From contig JABWBL010000035.1 of NCBI GenBank assembly GCA_013360535.1, forward strand, positions 1 through 13,708: 13,708 bases of DNA, given 5' to 3'. The notes beneath the pieces are model-generated. The model was not told the DNA's origin. It saw nothing but the letters and a program-made list of their open reading frames with translations, and ran no database searches. Position numbers and translations under genes: made by a program. The stretch is from Planctomycetaceae bacterium (GTDB lineage Bacteria; Planctomycetota; UBA1135; GCA-002686595). How positions within the stretch are numbered: the stretch's first letter is position 1; each line of letters begins with the position of its first letter. Below are positions 6,238-13,579 of this stretch, piece after piece.

Positions 6238-8303
6238 AGCTCGGAGGCGCCGGTTTCTGGATCGCCCTCCTGTCGACCGCCGCGGTCGCGCTGGTCGGCG
6301 TCGTCGACCTTCGCGGGACCTCGCCCGGACCGCTGACGACGGTCCACGGTCGCGAGGAGGACCTCGCGGGCAGTTCGAGCTGCTCGGAGTGCCACGGAGG
6401 CTGGTTCTCGAGCATGACCGAGAGCTGCAACGCCTGCCACGAACGCATCGAGTCGCAGATCGAGCTCGGCGATGGCCTGCACGGCGCGCTCGGAGCACAG
6501 CGGGCTTCGCAATGTGCCTTGTGCCACAGCGAGCACCACGGCGAGAGCTACTCGATCGTCAACGCGCGCAGCTTCGCGCTCGCGGGCTTCGCCGATGTGC
6601 AGGCCTTCGACCACGCGATCCTCGGCTTCGAGATGGACGGCGCGCACCTCGAGCTCGCCTGCGCGCAGTGCCACGAGCACGCCGCCGCTCCGGTGTTGCC
6701 ACCGGCCGCCCTGCGCTACGGCGGGCTCGAACAACGATGCACGAGCTGCCACGAGGATCCGCACAAGGACCAGTTCGCCGTCGGCTGCACGTCGTGCCAC
6801 GGTCAGGACGACTGGAAGACGCTGCACTCCGACGACCACGACCGCAACCTCGCGCTCGTCGGCGGGCACGGTGACGTCAGTTGTCGCACGTGCCACGAGG
6901 AGCGCGGCAAACATGCGCTCGAGCTCGTCGGAGGGCGTGGCACCAAACCCCAGGCGCGCGCCTGCGCCGATTGCCACGATTCACCGCACCAGCGCCGCTT
7001 CGACGCCCTTGCGGCGGCAGCGATGGGTCTCGAGCGCGAAGCGGGCTGCGTCACGTGCCACGCCGCCGAGCACGTGCTCTTCGCTGAAGCTGCCGCACTC
7101 ACGTCGCCCACGCAGCACGCGTCGAGCGGATTTGCGCTCGCTCTCCCCCACGACGAGCTCGCCTGCGACGAATGCCACTCTGCGGAGCTCGGCGACTACG
7201 CGGCGCGTTTCCCCGGCCGTGACGCTGACACCTGCAGCGCCTGTCATGACGATGTGCACGACGGCCAGTTCGCGACCGGTCCGTTCTCCTCGGGCGACTG
7301 CATCGCCTGCCACGCTCGCGAGCACTTCTCGCCGCACACGTTCGACCTTGCGGACCACGCGCGCACGTCGTTGCCGCTCGAAGGCGCCCACGCGCCGCTG
7401 GAATGCAAGGCGTGCCATCTCGACCCGGAACCGGACGAGCCGCGCCTGTTCCGCGGAACCAGCGACCAGTGCGACCAGTGCCACGACGACGCGCACGACG
7501 CCTTCTTTGCCTCGCGAACGGCCGAGCTCGCGCCGACCGCCCACGGTGACTGCGCGCGCTGCCACGGCACGACGAAGTTCTCCGAGGTGGAACCCTCGCG
7601 CTTCGACCATGGGCGCTGGACGGGCTTCGCGGTCGACGGCGCCCACGCGCAAGAGGACTGCAGCACGTGCCATCCGATTTCGGCGACGCCTGACGACACC
7701 GGTCGCACCTTCGGCCGCGTCGAGGAGCATTTCGGCGAGTTCGGCGGCTGCGCGACGTGCCATGAGGACCCGCATCAAGGCCACTTCGATGCCGCCTCGC
7801 TGCCGAAGCGTGTCGACGCACGCGAGGGCTGTGCACGTTGCCACGGGACGAGCTCCTTCCGCGCGCTTCCAAAGCCGTTCGATCACGCGCGCTGGACCGG
7901 ATTCGCGCTCGTCGAAGAGCACCGCTCCGCCGCCTGCTCCGCGTGCCACGAGCCGCTGCGTGTGCCCGACGCGCACGGCCGCACGTGGGCTCCCGCGCTC
8001 GGTACGGCCTGCGCCGATTGCCACGAGGATCCCCACGCCGGCCAGTTCGATTCGCGCGGCGAGGCGCCCGACTGCGCGCGTTGCCACGCTCCCGATCGCC
8101 CTTCGTTCCTCTCCTTCGACCACGACGATTCCCGCTTCCCCTTGAGCGAACCCCACTCGCGCCTGGAGTGCTCCGCGTGCCACCACGAAGTGCGCGCGCG
8201 TGGCCTCGAGTTCGTTCGCTATCGGCCGCTCGGCACCGAGTGCGCCGATTGCCATGGAGTGCAGGAAGACCTGGGCCTGAGGAAGAGGACGAGGAAGGGC
8301 TAG
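6234..8303 (+). CDS. 23-heme c-type cytochrome with seven three-heme repeats
   Basis: The 689-residue product has 23 CxxCH motifs, with first cysteines at 50, 65, 94, 143, 169, 185, 217, 244, 272, 311, 334, 356, 391, 413, 440, 476, 506, 533, 568, 593, 614, 646 and 670. That is about one heme per 30 residues. Hemes 2-22 fall into seven repeats of three; the typical unit is CxxCHEDPHxGQF, then CARCHG, then FDHxxWTGFxLxxAH, then CxxCH. The His in DPH and FDH are good axial-ligand candidates. The N-terminal hydrophobic stretch (8-24) lacks a clear signal-peptidase site, so the protein may stay anchored in the inner membrane with its hemes in the periplasm. ATG 6234 overlaps the stop of the fusion gene and has GGGAG at 6220-6224. 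A longer upstream reading frame exists but runs through the previous gene and was rejected. It is inferred to carry electrons across the periplasm. Confidence 0.93.
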   Translation: MKLGGAGFWIALLSTAAVALVGVVDLRGTSPGPLTTVHGREEDLAGSSSCSECHGGWFSSMTESCNACHERIESQIELGDGLHGALGAQRASQCALCHSEHHGESYSIVNARSFALAGFADVQAFDHAILGFEMDGAHLELACAQCHEHAAAPVLPPAALRYGGLEQRCTSCHEDPHKDQFAVGCTSCHGQDDWKTLHSDDHDRNLALVGGHGDVSCRTCHEERGKHALELVGGRGTKPQARACADCHDSPHQRRFDALAAAAMGLEREAGCVTCHAAEHVLFAEAAALTSPTQHASSGFALALPHDELACDECHSAELGDYAARFPGRDADTCSACHDDVHDGQFATGPFSSGDCIACHAREHFSPHTFDLADHARTSLPLEGAHAPLECKACHLDPEPDEPRLFRGTSDQCDQCHDDAHDAFFASRTAELAPTAHGDCARCHGTTKFSEVEPSRFDHGRWTGFAVDGAHAQEDCSTCHPISATPDDTGRTFGRVEEHFGEFGGCATCHEDPHQGHFDAASLPKRVDAREGCARCHGTSSFRALPKPFDHARWTGFALVEEHRSAACSACHEPLRVPDAHGRTWAPALGTACADCHEDPHAGQFDSRGEAPDCARCHAPDRPSFLSFDHDDSRFPLSEPHSRLECSACHHEVRARGLEFVRYRPLGTECADCHGVQEDLGLRKRTRKG
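6426..8183 (+). repeat. Seven tandem three-heme protein repeats within the 23-heme cytochrome
   Basis: Units measured from the first heme Cys to the last heme His are 6426-6674, 6738-6896, 6963-7178, 7233-7418, 7470-7673, 7749-7949 and 8010-8183. Units 2, 4, 5, 6 and 7 match best (DPHxGQF-like, CARCHG-like, FDH, GAH). Units 1 and 3 are more diverged. Single hemes at Cys50 and Cys670 flank the array. The repeat is seen at protein level; the DNA copies have diverged, which argues against very recent duplication. Confidence 0.8.
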
Positions 8304-8304
8304 C

Positions 8305-9987
8305 ATGCTGCGACGACTCGCGTGGATCTGGTTCCTGCTGCTCGCGTCGCTCGCGCGTGCCCAGGAAGACGACGCTCGCGTGCTGGTGGAGTTGCGTGTC
8401 ACGAGCGCGCAGTCGGGTCGCGTGATCGTCGACCGTGGCAACGTCGACGGGCTCGCCGAAGGCGATCGTGTGCGCTTCCTTCCGCGCGGGGGCCTGCCCT
8501 TCGAGGGTCGCGTGCTGCAGGTGGGCGAGCGCAACGCGCGCGTCGAGCTCGACGACCTCACGCTCGCGCCAGAGCCGGGAACGCGCGGCGAAGCTCGCAT
8601 TCCGGCGAAGCGCCTGGAGGCTCCAGCCGGGTCGGAAACGCGCGAAAACTCGGCCAAGCGTGCTCCTGAGGATCAGCCCGCAAGTCGCGGCGAACGCTGG
8701 CGCAACCGTGACGAGGACTACCGCCAGGGGCAGCCGCTGCTGACGCGCGTGCGCCCGCTGCGACCTGACGAACGACCGGCGAGCATGACGGGCCGCGTGT
8801 ACCTCATCGCGGACGCGCTCCAGAGCAGCGAGGACGACCGCACGTCGCAGTTCTACCGCACGGGCACGTCGCTGCTCTACGACAACGCGCTCGGACGCGG
8901 CGAGACGATCCTCTTCGACGGCGAGCTCAACTGGCGCGACTTCGACGTGCCCGACGACGACGACCAGCGCAAGAGCCGCCTGCGCGTCGATCGCCTCGCG
9001 GTGTCGTTCGGCGGCCACCGCTTCGCTCCGGCGCGTGTGCAGTTCGGGCGCTTCCTGCAGAGCGGCATGCCGGAGTTCGGCGTGATCGACGGCGCGGAAT
9101 GGACGACGCGCACCGACAGTGGGTCGCGCTTTGGTGCGAGCCTCGGATTTCTTCCCGAGCCCGACGCCGAGTACGAGACCGGCATCGACATCCAAGGCGC
9201 GGCCTTCTACCGCTGGTCCTACGACGAGAGCGAGCAGTTCACCGCCGCGGCGGGCTACCAGAAGTCGCTGCACCACGGGAACGCGGACCGCGACCTGTTC
9301 GTGGTCGATGTGCGGCTCCTGCCGAGCGACTCGTGGAACTTCGTGACGACCGCGTGGATCGACCTCTACACGACCGGCGATGACTTCAAGGACGCGGGGC
9401 TCGAGCCGACTCAGGTGCTCTCGCGGCTGGGCAAGCGCTGGGACGACGGGCGCTCGCTCGACTTCCTCTACCTGCACACGCAGTTTCCGGAGCTGGAGCG
9501 CAACGAGTACCTCCCGGTGCTCGGTACGCAGCTCGAGAACGACCACCGCGATCGGGTCGCGGTCGAAGCGCGCGCGCCGCTCTCGCGGAACCTGCGGGGC
9601 AATGCGCGGCTCGGCGGCTGGACCGACGAGGACGACGACGGCTTCGATGCGCAGCTCGGCGCCGAGCTCCGCGACGCGCTCACCGACGGCTCGCTCGTCG
9701 ACCTGCGCGCGTTCCTCTCCAACGGCCAGTTCAGCTCGGAAATCGGCGGTCGCGCGCTGCTCGGGCTCGCGGACACGCACGGCTCGTGGACGCTCGAGTA
9801 CGAGCTCTCCAACCAGCACATCGTCGGCTTCACGTCCGCCAACGATGACCTGCCTCAACATCGCGTGCGTCTGGGACGCATGCACTCGACCGACTCCGGG
9901 TGGAGCTTCTCTGCCCACGTCGAAGGAACGTTCTGGGACCGGGAACACGCGCTCGCGCTCGGCCTGTACCTGCAGAGGAGCTTCTGA
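8305..9987 (+). CDS. Outer-membrane beta-barrel (porin-like) with N-terminal periplasmic domain
   Basis: The 560-residue product starts one base after the cytochrome stop, with AGGAAGGG ending 5 bases before ATG 8305. A classical signal peptide ends at ARA, with cleavage after residue 19. Residues about 25-105 form a small beta-rich domain (VTSAQSGRVIVDRG...GDRVRFLPRGG) that resembles SH3-like or FlgT C-terminal-like folds. A charged Arg/Glu/Pro linker follows (105-155). From about 160 to the end I count roughly 20 alternating polar/hydrophobic strands with Asp/Asn/Gly-rich turns, closing with LYLQRSF. The terminal Phe is the usual beta-barrel assembly signal. There are no heme motifs or cysteines. 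Its place between two multiheme cytochrome genes suggests it is the barrel of a porin-cytochrome complex. I see no sequence match to MtrB; strand number and heme insertion are inference. Confidence 0.85.
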   Translation: MLRRLAWIWFLLLASLARAQEDDARVLVELRVTSAQSGRVIVDRGNVDGLAEGDRVRFLPRGGLPFEGRVLQVGERNARVELDDLTLAPEPGTRGEARIPAKRLEAPAGSETRENSAKRAPEDQPASRGERWRNRDEDYRQGQPLLTRVRPLRPDERPASMTGRVYLIADALQSSEDDRTSQFYRTGTSLLYDNALGRGETILFDGELNWRDFDVPDDDDQRKSRLRVDRLAVSFGGHRFAPARVQFGRFLQSGMPEFGVIDGAEWTTRTDSGSRFGASLGFLPEPDAEYETGIDIQGAAFYRWSYDESEQFTAAAGYQKSLHHGNADRDLFVVDVRLLPSDSWNFVTTAWIDLYTTGDDFKDAGLEPTQVLSRLGKRWDDGRSLDFLYLHTQFPELERNEYLPVLGTQLENDHRDRVAVEARAPLSRNLRGNARLGGWTDEDDDGFDAQLGAELRDALTDGSLVDLRAFLSNGQFSSEIGGRALLGLADTHGSWTLEYELSNQHIVGFTSANDDLPQHRVRLGRMHSTDSGWSFSAHVEGTFWDREHALALGLYLQRSF

Positions 9988-10643
9988 TGCTGTCCAGAAT
10001 CCCGTTGCGCACCAAGGTCGTCGCGGTGCTCGTCGCCGCCTGGATCACCGCCTGCGTCACGCAGTCGCAGGATGCGGTGAAGCAGCACCTGTGGTGGTCC
10101 GGCCTCGGCCCGGTGCTCCCCCACGACACGTTCCCCGCCGACTGCTCGCTGTGCCACGTCGGCGATGACTGGCAGACGCTCTCGGGCGACTTCCACTTCG
10201 ATCACGAGGCCGAGACCGGAGTGCCGCTCCACGGAGCGCACGAGCGCGCGACCTGCCTGCGCTGCCACAACGATCGCGGTCCGGTGCAGGAGTTCCAGCG
10301 GCTTGGCTGCGCCGGTTGTCACGAGGACGTGCACTTCGCGACGCTGGGTCCGGACTGCGCCTCCTGCCACATCGAGAGCAACTGGCAGCCGCAGGGCATG
10401 ATCGCGATGCACCGCAAGACGCGCTTCCCGCTCGTCGGCGTCCACGCCGCGACGGCCTGCGCGCGTTGTCACGTCGGCGCGGAAGTCGGAAAGTTCCTGC
10501 CGGTCGACACGGAGTGCGCGACCTGCCACCAGTCCGACCTCGCGCGCGCGATCAACCCCAACCACGCGGGCCTCGGCTGGGTCGATCGCTGCGATCGTTG
10601 CCACCTGCCGCGCACCTGGGATCAGGCGGAACTGAACAACTGA
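9987..10643 (+). CDS. 7-heme c-type cytochrome lipoprotein
   Basis: The 218-residue product starts at an ATG sharing one base with the barrel stop (TGATG); AGAGGAG at 9974-9980 is well placed, so translational coupling is likely. The N-terminus has a basic start, a hydrophobic stretch and a lipobox (ITAC, Cys23). Seven CxxCH motifs start at Cys53, 90, 108, 124, 158, 177 and 202. The motifs between them (CHEDVHF, FHFDH, LHGAH, VGVHA) follow the same scheme as the repeats of the 23-heme protein, so the two cytochromes probably share ancestry. A terminator follows directly, making this the last gene of the run. As a lipoprotein next to the barrel gene, it may be the cytochrome that sits in or against the barrel, on either face of the outer membrane. 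Confidence 0.92.
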   Translation: MLSRIPLRTKVVAVLVAAWITACVTQSQDAVKQHLWWSGLGPVLPHDTFPADCSLCHVGDDWQTLSGDFHFDHEAETGVPLHGAHERATCLRCHNDRGPVQEFQRLGCAGCHEDVHFATLGPDCASCHIESNWQPQGMIAMHRKTRFPLVGVHAATACARCHVGAEVGKFLPVDTECATCHQSDLARAINPNHAGLGWVDRCDRCHLPRTWDQAELNN

Positions 10644-10646
10644 GGA

Positions 10647-10670
10647 GCGCGGCTCAAGAACCGCGTTTTT
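10647..10670 (+). terminator. Rho-independent terminator after the 7-heme cytochrome
   Basis: CGCGG at 10648-10652 pairs with CCGCG at 10661-10665 around an 8-base loop, and the stem is followed at once by TTTTT (10666-10670). It lies 3 bases after the stop codon. The stem is short (5 bp), so partial read-through into the 11-heme gene is possible. Confidence 0.75.
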
Positions 10671-10690
10671 CCGGCCGAAATACGTCAACC

Positions 10691-10727
10691 GGGGAAGGGG
10701 GAGGCGCAGGCATGGGGGTGCCTGCGC
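10691..10727 (+). promoter_or_regulatory. Leader with purine Shine-Dalgarno and 9-bp hairpin before the 11-heme cytochrome
   Basis: A 14-base purine run (10691-10704) contains GGGGGAGG, but lies about 30 bases from ATG 10735. Between them is a perfect inverted repeat: GCGCAGGCA (10704-10712), loop TGGGGG, TGCCTGCGC (10719-10727). If folded, it leaves only 7 bases (10728-10734) between the purine run and the ATG, a normal spacing. The hairpin may therefore position the ribosome site. It could instead be an operator palindrome. The AAAGG at 10729-10733 is too close to the ATG to serve well. Confidence 0.55.
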
Positions 10728-10734
10728 GAAAGGC

Positions 10735-13497
10735 ATGGGAGAGTGGAGACTCAGGCTGGGGATCCTGGGAGTGGCGGGCCTGTGGCTCGCCGGGTGCAGC
10801 GGCGAGACGGGCACGTTGCAGGTGCAGCGCGCCGAGTCCTGCATGCTGTGCCACAACGGATCGCTGGAGAACGACTACGCCGGGCCGGGGCTCGAGAACC
10901 CGCATCCGTTCGGCGCCGCCGACATGCTCACGTGCACGACGTGCCATGGCGGCGATCCGACGGCCGACTCGGTCGAACTCGCGCACGTTCCACCGCCGCC
11001 TGAGATCGGCGACGACCAGAAGCTCCTGACCGACAGGCGCGCCTACTTCAATCGCCTCACGCTCGCGGGGATCGACAAGTTCCCCGACTACGTGGCCAAC
11101 GGGCGCACGTTCACCGCGCTCGAGTACCTGCGCTTCATCAATCCGGGCGACTTGCGCGTCGTCACGCTCGGGCAGAGCTGTGGCCAGTGCCACGCGGCGC
11201 ATTCGGAGGAAGTGGCGGCGAGCCTGCTCGCGACTGAGGCGGGCATCTTGTCCGGGGCCGCCTACGCGATCGGCGCCGAGAGCCGCGTGCCCGAGAGCGC
11301 GGGCCTGCACAACGACACCGCTTCGGACACGTCCTTCCGCGCCGTCACCGACGCCGATTTCAGCGCCGTTTCCGCGGCCGTCGGCGAGGTCGGGCGCCTG
11401 ATCGAGTACCCGGTCTTCAGCGTCTTTGGCGCTACCGGCGCCCAGGCGATCCACAACAACAACCTGTATCTCGCCAACGCGATCGCGTCGGGGCTCAACC
11501 CCGATCGCACCGTCATTCCCGACTCGCCGCTCGCGTCGCTCTTCCACGAGCAAGTCTCGTTCACTTGCGGCGACTGCCACCTTGGAAGCGCCGGAGCCAA
11601 CAACCGGGCCGGCGACTTCCGCTCTTCGGGCTGCAGCGCATGCCACATGCCCTACAGCCTCGGCGGCCGCAGCGGGAGCCTCGACGCCAACATCAACCGG
11701 CTCGAGCCGCTCGATCCCGACGACATCGACGAGCCCGAACGGCCGCACGTGCGCTCGCACCGGATCGCGAGCGTCGCGCGCACGCTGCCTTCGGGCGCGC
11801 AGGTGCCAGGCATCGACGACGCGACTTGCGCGGGCTGCCACCAAGGCTCGAACCGCACCGTCATGCAGTACTGGGGCATCCGCCTCGACCAGAACGCGGA
11901 CGTGCGAAACCACCGGCAATACCCGGCAAATCCGGTCACGAACCAGACGACCGCCAACGACCCGCGGCTTTTTGATCCCGCGGTCGGCAACCACACGTTC
12001 AACGGGCGCAACGCCAACCAGTACCTCGCTCGCGAGGATTACGACGGCGATGGACGCGACGACACGCCCGAAGACGTGCACCAGCAAGCGGGACTGGGCT
12101 GCATCGACTGCCACGGCAGCTATGACCTGCACGGCGGCGACGTGAACACGCCCGGTGTCCAGATCGCGAGCCGCATGGAGCAGCAGATCGGCATCCGCTG
12201 CGAGAGCTGCCACGGCACGATCGACGCCTATGCCTCGACGCAGCAGGGCGAGGCCTGGGACGGCACGTCGAAAGAGCTCGCGCTGGACGCCGCGGGCAAC
12301 CTGCTCGACCACGTCTGGAGGGCACCGGATGGCTCGTTCTGGCTGCGCAGCCGCCTCGACGGCGCGCTGCACTTCCTGCCGCAGACACGCGACGTCGTGG
12401 TCGACAGCGGCCGCACGAACCCGAACACCCAGCAGGCCGTGTACAGCTCCAAGGCCTCGTTCGCGATGGGTCGCGCCGACGCACAAGGCTCGAACGGCAT
12501 CGGGCCGCACCAGGACTACGGCGTGACGCCGGGGTTCAGCCACTCCGACCGGATGGACTGCGCCTCGTGCCACTCGTCGTGGACGAACACGTGCATGGGC
12601 TGCCACCTCGGCGGCGAGTACGACACGGGCGCGAACTTCAGCAACATCACGGGCCAGCGCATCGTCTTCAAGCAGGCCAACGCGGACTTCACCTACCAGT
12701 CGCCGCTCTTCTTCCAGCTCGGCGTCAGCGCGCGCGGGAAGATCACGCAGATGAGCGCGAACACGAAGGTGTTCTTCAAGTGGGAGGACCGCAACAACCA
12801 GGAGAGCCAGGTGTTCTGGTTCGCCGATCGCAACGGCGGCAGCTCGAATCCGGCCAGCGGCTTCCCGTCGCTCAGCCACAACGCGTTCATGGCGCACTCG
12901 ATCCGCGGGCGCGTCGAACCGACGCGCGAAGGTCCGCGCTATTGCGTCGCGTGCCACCTGACGACCGAGAGCCTGCAGAACTTCGGGCCGCAGTACGACG
13001 CGTTCCGCACGGCGATGCAGGCGGGCGACTTCGAGGCGCTCGACTTCCAGCTGTTGCGCGACCACTTCGGTCGCAACACGGGCAACCAGCTGAATTCGCC
13101 GCTCTTCGCGCACATGGCCGCCGGGCTCGGCACGGGCCTGTTCCTGTTCGACGACCAAGGCGCGCCGGTCAATCCGCTCGACACGTTCGCCAATCGTGTC
13201 GGGGCCGGTGGCGTCGCGCCTTCGACGAACTTCTCCGCTGCGCGCGTCCGGCTCAACCTCGACCGCATCGTCGAGCCTTCGGGCGCGACGAACGGGTCGA
13301 ACAACCACACGGCGCTGGTGCCGGGGAGCACGGCCGCGCTGCGCGATGGCGCGCTCGATCCGGAGTTCGCGGGCCCGCTCGGCGCCACGCTCATCCGGCG
13401 CCTCGCCGATCCGCAGAGCGGCATCGTGCTCGACTCGTGGCTCGACGCGAACGGAGCGTCCCGCGGCAACGCGGCGACGTACGTCGGCGGGCCGTAA
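10735..13497 (+). CDS. 11-heme c-type cytochrome lipoprotein, likely cell-surface
   Basis: The 920-residue product starts at the only in-frame start codon before a clear lipoprotein signal with lipobox LAGC (Cys21, +2 Ser, consistent with the outer membrane). Eleven CxxCH motifs start at Cys36, 67, 149, 278, 300, 365, 456, 489, 609, 620 and 737, so heme density is far lower than in the two upstream cytochromes. The long spacers are rich in Asn, Asp, Gly and Ser, typical of large surface multiheme cytochromes. Residues 742-920 carry no heme motif and form a separate C-terminal domain. It is set apart from the upstream operon by a terminator and a 91-base gap, and so may be separately controlled. 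I do not recognise a named family. The role as terminal electron-exchange protein is inferred from the lipid anchor, size and neighbours; an enzymatic function is not excluded. Confidence 0.92.
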   Translation: MGEWRLRLGILGVAGLWLAGCSGETGTLQVQRAESCMLCHNGSLENDYAGPGLENPHPFGAADMLTCTTCHGGDPTADSVELAHVPPPPEIGDDQKLLTDRRAYFNRLTLAGIDKFPDYVANGRTFTALEYLRFINPGDLRVVTLGQSCGQCHAAHSEEVAASLLATEAGILSGAAYAIGAESRVPESAGLHNDTASDTSFRAVTDADFSAVSAAVGEVGRLIEYPVFSVFGATGAQAIHNNNLYLANAIASGLNPDRTVIPDSPLASLFHEQVSFTCGDCHLGSAGANNRAGDFRSSGCSACHMPYSLGGRSGSLDANINRLEPLDPDDIDEPERPHVRSHRIASVARTLPSGAQVPGIDDATCAGCHQGSNRTVMQYWGIRLDQNADVRNHRQYPANPVTNQTTANDPRLFDPAVGNHTFNGRNANQYLAREDYDGDGRDDTPEDVHQQAGLGCIDCHGSYDLHGGDVNTPGVQIASRMEQQIGIRCESCHGTIDAYASTQQGEAWDGTSKELALDAAGNLLDHVWRAPDGSFWLRSRLDGALHFLPQTRDVVVDSGRTNPNTQQAVYSSKASFAMGRADAQGSNGIGPHQDYGVTPGFSHSDRMDCASCHSSWTNTCMGCHLGGEYDTGANFSNITGQRIVFKQANADFTYQSPLFFQLGVSARGKITQMSANTKVFFKWEDRNNQESQVFWFADRNGGSSNPASGFPSLSHNAFMAHSIRGRVEPTREGPRYCVACHLTTESLQNFGPQYDAFRTAMQAGDFEALDFQLLRDHFGRNTGNQLNSPLFAHMAAGLGTGLFLFDDQGAPVNPLDTFANRVGAGGVAPSTNFSAARVRLNLDRIVEPSGATNGSNNHTALVPGSTAALRDGALDPEFAGPLGATLIRRLADPQSGIVLDSWLDANGASRGNAATYVGGP

Positions 13498-13517
13498 GAG
13501 AGGGCCTGCACGACGAA

Positions 13518-13562
13518 GCGAGCGTCGCGACGTGATGCAGCACGTCGCGGCGCTCGCCCTTT
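13518..13562 (+). terminator. Long hairpin terminator after the 11-heme cytochrome
   Basis: A 17-bp stem with one G-T wobble pairs 13518-13534 (GCGAGCGTCGCGACGTG) with 13541-13557 around the loop ATGCAG. It is followed by CCTTT. The T run is weak, so it may act as a transcript-stabilising end or, if a gene converges from the right, as a shared terminator. Confidence 0.65.
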
Positions 13563-13579
13563 GGAGACGTCAACGCCGG

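Noticed and set aside
3052..6498. Very long minus-strand open frame (1148 codons), and similar ones at 1042-2985 and 10654-13308
   Set aside because: They lie antisense to genes with clear families and heme motifs, have Arg/Ala-rich low-information translations and no domains. Such shadows are expected in GC-rich coding DNA.
8305..9987. Naming the barrel and cytochromes MtrB/MtrA/MtrC or Omb/Oma/Omc
   Set aside because: Only the layout is similar. Heme counts (23, 7, 11) and sequences do not match those I know, so no symbols were assigned.
10712..11029. Open frame from ATG 10712 with well-placed Shine-Dalgarno
   Set aside because: It is out of frame with the lipoprotein signal and heme motifs, and its translation has no recognisable features. 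Kept only as a possible competing start.
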